Shown here: positions 6,565 through 14,402 of the stretch, in pieces | Layout: the number at the start of each line of letters is the position of its first letter | Position numbering within the stretch: position 1 is the first letter of the stretch | From: Azoarcus sp. | GTDB taxonomy: Bacteria > Pseudomonadota > Gammaproteobacteria > Burkholderiales > Rhodocyclaceae | Direction: 5' to 3' | Assembly: GCA_023230755.1 (NCBI GenBank) | Contig: JALNWS010000011.1 | Coordinates: forward strand, 1 to 39,230 | DNA: 39,230 nt | Notes under the pieces: model-generated | The model's input: the letters and a program-made list of their open reading frames with translations, nothing else | What the model was told of the DNA's origin: nothing | Databases searched by the model: none | Position numbers and translations under genes: made by a program

Positions 6565-8430
6565 ATGAATCGCTATCCACTCTGGAAGAACATCCTCATC
6601 GGGCTCATCCTGCTATGGGGCCTGATCTACACATTGCCGAACTTCTACGGCGAGGTGCCCGCGGTTCAGGTGTCGAGCGGAAAGGCCACGCTCAAGCTTG
6701 ATCCTGCCGCCGTCACCGACCGCGTTGCCGAGGTGCTGCGCAGCGCAGGCATTGAACACAACGGAATTTTCTCGGATTTCTCCGGCGTGCGCGCCCGCTT
6801 CGCCAGCACTGACGTCCAGCTCCGCGCCAAGGACGCCATCGAACGCGCGTTCAATCCCGATCCGCAGGACCCCTCCTACGTCGTCGCCCTCAACCTGTTG
6901 TCGGCCTCGCCGGCCTGGCTGACCTCGATTCACGCCTTGCCCATGTACCTGGGTCTCGACTTGCGTGGCGGCGTGCACTTCCTGCTTCAGGTGGACATGC
7001 CGGGGGCACTCACCAAGCGCCTCGACTCCACCACCGGCGATCTGCGCACCCTGATGCGCGACAAGAACGTGCGCCATGCCGGCATCACCCGCGAAGGCAA
7101 CACGATTCACATCCGCTTCCGCGACAGCGCCCAGCGCGACGCCGGCCGCAGCGCGATCCAGGCGAGCACCACCGATCTCCAGCTGTCCGACCGCGACGAC
7201 GGCAGTGACGGCCTCAAGCTGGTGGCCACGCTGACGGCGCAGGCACAGCAGACGATGCGCGACTTCGCGATCAAGCAGAACATCATCACGCTGCACAACC
7301 GGATCAACGAACTGGGCGTCGCCGAGCCGGTGATCCAGCAACAAGGTGCAGAGCGCATCGTCGTCCAGTTGCCAGGCGTGCAGGACGTGGCCAAGGCCAA
7401 AGACATCCTCGGCCGTACCGCCACCCTCGAAGTGCGCATGGTCGACGACACCCCCGGCGCCGTCGAGGAAGCCATTGCCGGCAAGGTCCCCTTCGGCACC
7501 GAGCTCTACACCGAGCGCGGCGGCTTGCCCCTGCTGGTGAAGAAGCAGGTAGTGCTGACTGGCGACCGCCTCACCGATGCCCAGCCCGGCTTCGACGGAC
7601 AGACCAACGAAGCCGCGGTTCACCTGACCCTGGATGCCGCCGGCGCCCGCATTTTCCGCGATGTCACCCGCGAGAGCATCGGCAAGCGCATGGCCATCCT
7701 GCTGATCGAGAAAGGCAAGGGCGAGGTCGTCACGGCACCGGTCATCCGCAGCGAGATCGGTGGTGGCCGGGTACAGATTTCCGGGCGCATGACGACCACC
7801 GAGGCCAACGACGTTGCCCTGCTGCTGCGCGCCGGCTCGCTGGCTGCACCGATGGAAATCATCGAAGAGCGCACCGTCGGCCCCAGCCTCGGCGCCGAGA
7901 ACATCACCAAGGGCTTCAACTCGACCTTGTGGGGCTTCCTCGCGATTGCCGTGTTCATGTGCGCCTACTACGCGTTGTTCGGCGTGGTATCGACGATCGC
8001 ACTGGCATCCAACCTGCTGCTGCTGGTGGCCTTGCTGTCGCTGCTGCAGGCCACGCTGACCCTGCCGGGTATCGCCGCCATGGCGCTCACCCTGGGTATG
8101 GCCATCGACGCCAACGTGCTGATCAACGAGCGTATCCGGGAAGAACTGCGTAATGGCTCGAGCCCGCAGGCGGCGATTGCAGCCGGCTACGATCGCGCCT
8201 TTGACACCATTCTCGACTCCAACATCACCACCCTGATCGCCGGCGTCGCACTGCTGGTATTCGGTTCCGGACCGGTGCGCGGCTTCGCCGTCGTGCACTG
8301 TCTGGGCATCCTGACATCGATGTTCAGCGCGGTTCTGGTGTCGCGGATGATGATCAACCTGATCTACGGACGTCAGCGCAAAGTGGAAAAGCTGGCAATC
8401 GGTCAGGTCTGGAAGCCGGGCAATCACTGA
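6565..8430 (+). CDS. secD: protein translocase subunit SecD
   Basis: SecD, with SecF, uses the proton motive force to pull proteins through SecYEG on the periplasmic side. The 621-aa protein starts NRYPLWKNILIGLILLWGLI, a first membrane helix at about 8-28. A large periplasmic P1 region follows, with the family motif LGLDLRGGVHFLLQVDM near 127-143. Five helices lie in the last 180 residues with GMAIDANVLINERIREEL, the conserved RND-like motif. No clear Shine-Dalgarno sequence precedes the ATG at 6565, so translation may be weak or start in another way. secF follows after 23 bases. Confidence 0.98.
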   Translation: MNRYPLWKNILIGLILLWGLIYTLPNFYGEVPAVQVSSGKATLKLDPAAVTDRVAEVLRSAGIEHNGIFSDFSGVRARFASTDVQLRAKDAIERAFNPDPQDPSYVVALNLLSASPAWLTSIHALPMYLGLDLRGGVHFLLQVDMPGALTKRLDSTTGDLRTLMRDKNVRHAGITREGNTIHIRFRDSAQRDAGRSAIQASTTDLQLSDRDDGSDGLKLVATLTAQAQQTMRDFAIKQNIITLHNRINELGVAEPVIQQQGAERIVVQLPGVQDVAKAKDILGRTATLEVRMVDDTPGAVEEAIAGKVPFGTELYTERGGLPLLVKKQVVLTGDRLTDAQPGFDGQTNEAAVHLTLDAAGARIFRDVTRESIGKRMAILLIEKGKGEVVTAPVIRSEIGGGRVQISGRMTTTEANDVALLLRAGSLAAPMEIIEERTVGPSLGAENITKGFNSTLWGFLAIAVFMCAYYALFGVVSTIALASNLLLLVALLSLLQATLTLPGIAAMALTLGMAIDANVLINERIREELRNGSSPQAAIAAGYDRAFDTILDSNITTLIAGVALLVFGSGPVRGFAVVHCLGILTSMFSAVLVSRMMINLIYGRQRKVEKLAIGQVWKPGNH

Positions 8431-8453
8431 GCGGAAGACAAGGACAAGCAATC

Positions 8454-9386
8454 ATGGAATTTTTCCGCATCAAGAAAGACATCCCCTTCATGCGCCATGC
8501 GCTGGTGTTCAACATCATCTCGTTGATCACCTTCATACTGGCCGTGTTCTTCCTCTCCACCCGCGGACTGCATCTGTCGGTCGAGTTCACCGGCGGAACG
8601 CTGATCGAGGTCAGCTACACCGAGGCAGCGCAACTTGAGCCCATCCGTCAGGCGCTGAGTGACGAAGGCTACCCGGACGCCCAGGTACAGAACTTCGGCA
8701 GCGCACGCGACGTGCTGATTCGCATGCCGAATCGCGAAGACCTCGACACCAACCGGGTGTCTGAGCGGGTCATGAGCACGCTGGCAAGCGTCGACGGGCC
8801 CAAGGCAGAGCTGCGCCGGGTCGAGTTCGTCGGCCCGCAGGTCGGCAAGGAGCTGGCGTCCGACGGCGCCATGGCGCTGCTGCTGGTGATCATCGGCATC
8901 ATGCTCTACCTCGCCGCCCGCTTCGAATGGCGTTTCGCGGTGTCGGCGATTATCGCCAACCTGCACGACGTAATCATCATTCTCGGCTTCTTCGCCTTCT
9001 TCCAGTGGGAGTTCTCGCTGCCGGTGCTGGCTGCGGTGCTCGCGGTGCTGGGCTATTCGGTGAACGAATCCGTAGTGGTGTTCGACCGCGTGCGTGAAAC
9101 CTTCAAGAAAAAGCGCAGCATGAGCACACCCGACGTGCTCAACCACGCCATCACCAGCACCATCTCGCGTACCGTGATCACTCACGGCAGCACGCAGATA
9201 ATGGTTCTGTCCATGCTGGTCTTTGGCGGTGAAACGCTGTACTACTTCTCCCTCGCACTGACCATCGGCATCCTCTTCGGCATCTACTCCTCGGTACTCG
9301 TCGCCAGCCCGCTGGTGATGTGGCTCGGCGTCTCACGCGAGCAGTTCATCAAACCGAAGAAGGAAAAGGAAGAAGCCGTCGTCTGA
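8454..9386 (+). CDS. secF: protein translocase subunit SecF
   Basis: SecF is the partner of SecD. The 310-aa protein has an N-terminal helix (about 16-36), the periplasmic motif VEFTGGTLIEV, and five C-terminal helices with the conserved GYSVNESVVVFDRVRETF. It ends in a lysine/glutamate-rich tail (KPKKEKEEAVV) typical of the family. The start at 8454 has AAGGA upstream. A strong intrinsic terminator lies 22 bases after the stop and ends the operon. Confidence 0.98.
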   Translation: MEFFRIKKDIPFMRHALVFNIISLITFILAVFFLSTRGLHLSVEFTGGTLIEVSYTEAAQLEPIRQALSDEGYPDAQVQNFGSARDVLIRMPNREDLDTNRVSERVMSTLASVDGPKAELRRVEFVGPQVGKELASDGAMALLLVIIGIMLYLAARFEWRFAVSAIIANLHDVIIILGFFAFFQWEFSLPVLAAVLAVLGYSVNESVVVFDRVRETFKKKRSMSTPDVLNHAITSTISRTVITHGSTQIMVLSMLVFGGETLYYFSLALTIGILFGIYSSVLVASPLVMWLGVSREQFIKPKKEKEEAVV

Positions 9387-9408
9387 CGCCTCCTGCAGCA
9401 CACATGAC

Positions 9409-9433
9409 AAGGGCGCCAACTGGCGCCCTTTTT
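9409..9433 (+). terminator. intrinsic terminator after secF
   Basis: AAGGGCGCC / GGCGCCCTT forms a 9-bp stem with a 4-nt loop, followed by TTT. It ends the yajC-secDF transcript. A second hairpin (GCCCGCT / AGCGGGC, 9444-9460) stands beside it and may serve the convergent gene. Confidence 0.9.
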
Positions 9434-9469
9434 CATGTCGCACGCCCGCTCGCAGCGGGCTTCTGTGCA

Positions 9470-9787
9470 TTACACGGCAAACACCTGTTTCACCCGCAGC
9501 GTCTCTCCGCGCTCGATCAGCCCGATCAGACGGTCGATGTTCGGATGTTTGCCGGGATTCAGGCGCGCGTCCTCGGTATGCTCCGCATACAACTCCAGCC
9601 CCTTTGCTGCGGCTTCGGGGCTGATTGCGCCATGAATCTGCGCCAGATGGTTGTACACCGCCAGCGAGCCGCCCTGACCAGGCTTGTTCTCGATCGTTCC
9701 GACCACCGCATCCGCAGCGTCGATCAGATTGATTGCCGCCAGGTGAGACACCTTGGGCAACTGCTTGAGGTTATCGGCAAATGCCAT
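9470..9787 (-). CDS. small conserved protein, DUF2322-like
   Basis: A 105-aa soluble protein. Its sequence (MAFADNLKQLPKVSHLAAINLID; ENKPGQGGSLAVYNHLAQ; AEHTEDARLNPGKHPNIDRL) resembles what I remember of the DUF2322 family, known mainly from betaproteobacteria and Neisseria. No function is established as far as I know. No membrane segment or signal is seen; it has two likely helical halves and a conserved EHTEDAR..PGKHPNID block. Start ATG 9787 has GGGAG 7 nt upstream. It lies between the secF terminator and the purB terminator, so it is probably transcribed alone. Confidence 0.8.
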   Translation of the reverse strand: MAFADNLKQLPKVSHLAAINLIDAADAVVGTIENKPGQGGSLAVYNHLAQIHGAISPEAAAKGLELYAEHTEDARLNPGKHPNIDRLIGLIERGETLRVKQVFAV

Positions 9788-9808
9788 GTTCACGCTCCCT
9801 GCTTGATG

Positions 9809-9833
9809 AAAAACGCCACCCTCGGGTGGCGTT
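9809..9833 (-). terminator. intrinsic terminator after purB
   Basis: On the minus strand AACGCCACC / GGTGGCGTT forms a 9-bp stem with a 4-nt loop, followed by TTT to make a run of five T, 52 bases past the purB stop. It is a standard Rho-independent terminator. Confidence 0.88.
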
Positions 9834-9884
9834 GAATGGTTTGAATCGCGCCGACGCTCGGGGCGTCGTCACGGCGGCTTGCAT

Positions 9885-11252
9885 TCAGATGGCGCGCGCC
9901 AGCTCTGCAGCCTTGCCGATGTAGCTCGCCGGCGTCATCGCCAGCAGACGATCACGCTCGCTCTGGGGGATCGCCAGCGTGGCGATGAAGGACTGCAGCG
10001 CCTCGCGGGTGATGCCCTTGCCACGGGTCATGGCCTTGAGCTGTTCATACGGATTCTCGATTGCGAACCGGCGCATGACGGTCTGCACCGGCTCGGCCAG
10101 CACCTCCCAGCAGTCGTCGAGATCGGCCGCCAGGCGGGCAGGTTCGGCTTCGAGCTTGCCCAGACCGCGCAGCGCGCTGTCGATTGCCAGCACCGTATGG
10201 CCGAAACCAACGCCCATGTTGCGCAGTACGGTGGAGTCGGTCAGGTCACGCTGCATGCGCGACACCGGCAACTTCTCCGAGAAGTGGCGCAGCATCGCGT
10301 TGGCGATACCGAGGTTGCCCTCTGCATTCTCGAAATCGATCGGATTGACCTTGTGCGGCATCGTCGACGAACCCACTTCGCCTTCCTTGAGACGCTGCTT
10401 GAAATAACCCAGCGAGATGTACATCCAGATATCGCGGCAGGCGTCGAGCAGGATGGTGTTCATGCGCGCGGTGGCGTCATACAGTTCGGCCATCGCGTCG
10501 TGCGGCTCGATCTGGATGGTGTAGGGATTGAACTCGAGGCCAAGCGATTCGATGAAGCGGCGGTTGAAGCCTTCCCAGTCAAACTCGGGCCAGGCCGACA
10601 GGTGGGCGTTGTAGTTGCCCACCGCACCGTTGAACTTGGCCGTCAGCGACACCGCGGCAATCTGCGCACGCGCACGCATCAGACGCGCAGCGATGTTGGC
10701 CATTTCCTTGCCCAGCGTCGTTGGGCTGGCGGGCTGGCCATGGGTGCGCGACAGCATCGGCAGATCGGCCAGCTGATGCGCGAGTTCGCGGAAGCGGGCG
10801 ATCACCTTGTCCACCGCCGGCAGCAGCACCTCGTCACGCCCGGCCTTGAGCATCAGCGCATGCGAGGTGTTGTTGATATCTTCCGAGGTGCAGGCAAAGT
10901 GGATGAACTCCGACACCTTCATCACTTCGGCGTTATGGCCGAGCCGTTTCTTGAGCCAGTACTCCATGGCCTTGACGTCGTGATTGGTGGTGGCCTCGAT
11001 CGCCTTGACCGCCTCACTGTCGTCAGGAGAGAAGCCGGCCACCAAGGCGTCGAGTTCGGCCACGGTTGCCGCCGAGAACGGCGCGATCTCCGCGAGACCG
11101 GCGTCGGCCGCCAGGGCCTTGAGCCACTCCACCTCCACCCTTACCCGATTGCGGATCAGGCCGTGTTCGGAAAAATGGTCGCGCAAGCCCCCAACCTTGC
11201 CGTGATAACGGCCATCGAGCGGGGACAGGGCAGTAAGGGCAGAAACGGACAT
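9885..11252 (-). CDS. purB: adenylosuccinate lyase
   Basis: PurB cleaves fumarate from SAICAR and from adenylosuccinate, in two steps of purine synthesis. The 455-aa enzyme shows the fumarase/aspartase superfamily signature GSSTMPHKVNP at about 294-304, whose mobile loop holds the catalytic serine (Ser295). The catalytic His171 lies in SRTHGQPASPTT, and TSEDINNTSHA near 122-132 is the substrate-binding block. Start MSVSALTALSPLDGRY at 11252 is the family start; a TTG six codons earlier is possible. A TAAAAT hexamer upstream on the minus strand may be its -10. It diverges from apaG. Confidence 0.98.
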   Translation of the reverse strand: MSVSALTALSPLDGRYHGKVGGLRDHFSEHGLIRNRVRVEVEWLKALAADAGLAEIAPFSAATVAELDALVAGFSPDDSEAVKAIEATTNHDVKAMEYWLKKRLGHNAEVMKVSEFIHFACTSEDINNTSHALMLKAGRDEVLLPAVDKVIARFRELAHQLADLPMLSRTHGQPASPTTLGKEMANIAARLMRARAQIAAVSLTAKFNGAVGNYNAHLSAWPEFDWEGFNRRFIESLGLEFNPYTIQIEPHDAMAELYDATARMNTILLDACRDIWMYISLGYFKQRLKEGEVGSSTMPHKVNPIDFENAEGNLGIANAMLRHFSEKLPVSRMQRDLTDSTVLRNMGVGFGHTVLAIDSALRGLGKLEAEPARLAADLDDCWEVLAEPVQTVMRRFAIENPYEQLKAMTRGKGITREALQSFIATLAIPQSERDRLLAMTPASYIGKAAELARAI

Positions 11253-11397
11253 GACAGATTTTCCGGACAAAATGTTATTTTACCGCTCTGACTCCCGTCT
11301 TGCCCTGCTTTCGGGACAAGAAAGCCAACACCTTCCACCGGCCCTTCGTGGCACCTGCGCCACCTTGGCCGCTGATCATTCCAGGAGAAGCACGCGC

Positions 11398-11781
11398 GTG
11401 AGTACTTCAGACGCTTATCGCATCGCCGTCGAAGCTGTTGCCGAGTTCATTCCGGCCCAGTCCAGTCCGGACGAAGATCACTTTGTCTTCGCCTACCACA
11501 TCACCATTCGCAATACCGGCACCGTGGCAGCCCGCCTCGTCAGCCGCCACTGGATCATCACCGACGGTACCGGCAAGGTACAGGAAGTGCACGGTCAGGG
11601 CGTGATCGGTGAACAGCCCGTAATCGAACCGGGCGAAGTATTTCGCTACTCGAGCGGATCGGTGCTTGAAACGGCCGTGGGCACCATGCACGGCAGCTAC
11701 CAGATGGAAGCACGCGACGGCCACCGCTTCGAAGCCGAGATCCCGCCCTTCATGCTGGCGATGCCGCGCGTCCTGCACTGA
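11398..11781 (+). CDS. apaG: ApaG (CorD) protein
   Basis: A 127-aa ApaG domain protein, an immunoglobulin-like beta sandwich. In enterobacteria the gene follows ksgA and precedes apaH; loss affects Co2+ resistance and Mg2+ efflux in Salmonella (CorD). The molecular activity is not settled. Family motifs are FVFAYHITIRNTG, SRHWIITDGTGKVQEVHGQGVIGEQP and FRYSSGSVLETAVGTMHGSYQM. The GTG at 11398, preceded by AGGAG 10 nt upstream, gives the usual family length. Here it stands alone, divergent from purB, with no ksgA or apaH beside it. Confidence 0.95.
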   Translation: MSTSDAYRIAVEAVAEFIPAQSSPDEDHFVFAYHITIRNTGTVAARLVSRHWIITDGTGKVQEVHGQGVIGEQPVIEPGEVFRYSSGSVLETAVGTMHGSYQMEARDGHRFEAEIPPFMLAMPRVLH

Positions 11782-11820
11782 CCACAACGTGCGGACCGTG
11801 CCGACGGGCACGATGCTCAG

Positions 11821-11826
11821 TACAAT
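11821..11826 (+). promoter_or_regulatory. possible -10 for the helical protein/UbiB-like unit
   Basis: TACAAT (5 of 6 to consensus) lies 127 bases upstream of the next gene. A 6-bp hairpin (CGTGCC/GGCACG, 11797-11812) just before it may end apaG transcription. No good -35 is seen. No gene is visible between 11782 and 11952. Confidence 0.3.
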
Positions 11827-11952
11827 GATGTCGACGCATGGACGGCCACAGGCTTGCTGCCGCTGGCCGGCGGAGGATCGCAGCATGGCGCCGGACTGCA
11901 CACGGAAGCTTCTGCTTTGTGGCAGCGGACGCCCAACAGAGGAGTCGTCACC

Positions 11953-12678
11953 ATGAGCAAGCAAACGTCTTTGACCGACAGTGGCTCGCATTCAGCCGGA
12001 GACGCGCAGGCAGCCGTCGAAGAGATTGAGCGCGAGACCCGCGATGCAACCGGCGGCACACCCGCAGAAATCTCCGAACGCGTACGCGGCATCACCCTCC
12101 AGGCCCTGGCCGACGGCCGCCTGAACGGCGACGCGATTCGATCCGTGCTTGATGCCGTGGTAAAGGGCGCCCGGCAAGGCGCGGCAAACCGTGGCGGGGA
12201 CGAAGCGCAGGCGCTCCGGCAGGCAATGCGCGGGTTAGACGAAGCGCTGGCGTCCGCCGCCGAAGCGACCCAGCTTGCACTGCAGGAAGCAGGCAAGCGC
12301 GGCGAAGCATTTTCCCACCAGGTGCTCGAACAGACACGCAACGACCTCTCGGCGCTGGAAGCACTGTTCATCGAGACCCTGGGCAATGCGGCGCATAGCG
12401 CCAGCGGCATTGCACGCGCGACTCTTCACGACCTGAATGACCATGCGCGCAGCAGCGGCACTGCAGTGGGTGCGCGGATCCGGAGCGCGCTGTCCGAGCT
12501 CACGCAAAGCCTTGCCGACACCGCGCGCGGACAGGTCGAAGACGGTGCGCGAATAGTGCGCAATGAAGCTGCGATTCTCTCCGGACTGGCTGCAGGCATG
12601 CTCCGGGGCATCGCAGACCGCCTGCATCCGCAGACCGGCAAGCGCAGCAAACCCACGCCTCCCGACCAGACCCGCTGA
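11953..12678 (+). CDS. hypothetical alanine-rich helical protein coupled to a UbiB-like gene
   Basis: I do not recognise the family with certainty. The 241-aa protein is rich in Ala, Glu, Arg and Gln with almost no aromatic residues. It looks entirely alpha-helical, with heptad-like stretches from about residue 65 to 220 (for example DEALASAAEATQLALQEAG and RSALSELTQSLADTARGQVE). This resembles phasin-like or apolipoprotein-like amphipathic helical proteins. No signal peptide or membrane helix is seen; the tail is basic and proline-rich (GKRSKPTPPDQTR). Start ATG 11953 has AGGAG 8 nt upstream. Its TGA shares one base with the next ATG (TGATG), so it is translationally coupled to the UbiB-like protein and probably works with it. 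Function is unknown. Confidence 0.8.
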   Translation: MSKQTSLTDSGSHSAGDAQAAVEEIERETRDATGGTPAEISERVRGITLQALADGRLNGDAIRSVLDAVVKGARQGAANRGGDEAQALRQAMRGLDEALASAAEATQLALQEAGKRGEAFSHQVLEQTRNDLSALEALFIETLGNAAHSASGIARATLHDLNDHARSSGTAVGARIRSALSELTQSLADTARGQVEDGARIVRNEAAILSGLAAGMLRGIADRLHPQTGKRSKPTPPDQTR

Positions 12679-14360
12679 TGTGGTCGGAGGCCGTCAGCGC
12701 CGTTCGTGACCTTGGCCGGCTGCATGACATTGCCAGTGTCCTGATCCGTTACGGCTTCGGCGATCTGGTGCGCCGCATCGGCATGGCCGGCGCCCTTGAG
12801 CGCGCAGGCAAGGCCTTGCACTGGCGCGCTCCCGATGAGCTCGCTCAACTCGAACCTCCGGCCAGAGTCCGCCGCGCGCTCGAAGAGCTCGGACCAACCT
12901 TCGTCAAGCTCGGTCAGATCCTCGCAACCCGCGTCGACCTGTTTTCGCCCGAATGGACCACTGAGTTCTGCAAGCTGCAGGACGCTGCCCCCGCCTTGCC
13001 CTATGCCGACATTCATGCGCAGCTGACAGAAGACTTCGGCGAAGCACCCGAAAACATTTTCCCACGGCTGGAAACCACTCCACTGGCGGCCGCCTCACTC
13101 GCCCAGGTGCATCGAGCCTGGCTCGCAGACGGCACACCAGTCGTGCTCAAGGTGCGCCGTCCAGGCATTCGGCCGGTCGTGGAAGCCGATTTGCACCTGC
13201 TGGCCCGCCTCGCCGAGATTGTCGAAGCCGACGCCCCCGATCTGCGGCGTTACCGCCCGCGCGAGGTCGTGCGCCAGTTCACCCGATCCCTGCGGCGCGA
13301 AATGGACTTTTCCGCCGAAGGCCGCAACGCCGAACGCATCGCCGCCCGCTTCGCGGACCGGCCCGAGATCGTGCTGCCACGCATCCACTGGCAGTGGACC
13401 AGCGAACGGGTCAATGTGCAGGACTGCATAGAAGGGATTCCGGGGCGCAACCTGGCCGCAGTCGATGCCACCGGTCTCGACCGCAAGCTGCTTGCCCGCC
13501 GCGGCGCCAATGCAGTGCTGAAGATGATCCTGGAAGACGGTTTCTTTCACGCCGATCCGCATCCGGGCAACCTCTTCTACCTGCCGGGAAACCGCATCGC
13601 CTTCATCGACTTCGGCATGGTCGGCCGGCTCACCGAGGAGCGTCGTTATCAGGTCGCACGCCTGCTGCACGGGCTCGTTCGCCACGAAGCCGCTGTCGTG
13701 GCGGACATCCTGGCCGAATGGAGTGGCGGCATGGAGGGCGATAGCGCGCCGCTGCAGGACGAGATCGACGCCTTTGTCGATCAATACCATGGGGTAGCAC
13801 TGAAGGCGCTCGACTTCAGCGCCATGCTCAATGAGCTGATCACCATCCTGCGCGATCACGAACTCGCCCTGCCCCCGGATCTCGCGCTGCTGGTGAAGAC
13901 CTTCATCACCCTCGAAGGACTCGGCCGCCAGCTCGATCCCGAGTTCGACATGGCCGGCGAGGCCACCCCGTTTCTGGAGCAGGTGCTCATCGCCCATGCG
14001 GCACCGGTCGCGCTGGCCAAGCGCAGCTGGCGCACGCTGACGAGCGCCCTTGATCTGATCGCGGGGCTACCGCAGGACCTTCGCCAACTGCTGCGGGCGT
14101 CACGCAAGGGCAAGCTCAGAGTGCAGGTCGATGTCGTTCCGCTCAAGCAGTTCGGAGAACGGCTCGACCGCGCAATCAGCCGCCTGGCACTGAGCATTGT
14201 GACCGCGGCGCTGATCATCGGCTCGGCCATCATCCTGACGGTCGATAACGATGCAGCCCTGCCCGGCGGCATCTCGTTTGGCTGGCTCGGCTTCGGCGCA
14301 GCGGTTCTGGGTGGCCTGTGGGTCCTGCTCTCGATCTGGCGCAGCGGCGGCCAGCGCTGA
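12678..14360 (+). CDS. AarF/ABC1/UbiB-family kinase-like membrane protein
   Basis: A 560-aa member of the atypical kinase family that includes UbiB and COQ8, which bind ATP and support isoprenoid-quinone metabolism. Family landmarks are all present: the KxGQ motif in FVKLGQILATR (77-80), the Ala-rich loop in AAASLAQVH (137-145), the lysine in VVLKV (158), the catalytic HADPHPGN (291-298) and the metal-binding DFG (311-313). Two C-terminal membrane helices (about 505-525 and 532-553) resemble those of UbiB. It is not in a ubiE-ubiJ-ubiB context, so it may be a paralogue with another lipid-related role. It is coupled to the preceding helical protein through TGATG. Confidence 0.9.
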   Translation: MWSEAVSAVRDLGRLHDIASVLIRYGFGDLVRRIGMAGALERAGKALHWRAPDELAQLEPPARVRRALEELGPTFVKLGQILATRVDLFSPEWTTEFCKLQDAAPALPYADIHAQLTEDFGEAPENIFPRLETTPLAAASLAQVHRAWLADGTPVVLKVRRPGIRPVVEADLHLLARLAEIVEADAPDLRRYRPREVVRQFTRSLRREMDFSAEGRNAERIAARFADRPEIVLPRIHWQWTSERVNVQDCIEGIPGRNLAAVDATGLDRKLLARRGANAVLKMILEDGFFHADPHPGNLFYLPGNRIAFIDFGMVGRLTEERRYQVARLLHGLVRHEAAVVADILAEWSGGMEGDSAPLQDEIDAFVDQYHGVALKALDFSAMLNELITILRDHELALPPDLALLVKTFITLEGLGRQLDPEFDMAGEATPFLEQVLIAHAAPVALAKRSWRTLTSALDLIAGLPQDLRQLLRASRKGKLRVQVDVVPLKQFGERLDRAISRLALSIVTAALIIGSAIILTVDNDAALPGGISFGWLGFGAAVLGGLWVLLSIWRSGGQR

Positions 14361-14402
14361 GCCCTGCCCTCGCAGCTTGAACTCAGCCGCACTGGCGCAC
14401 GC

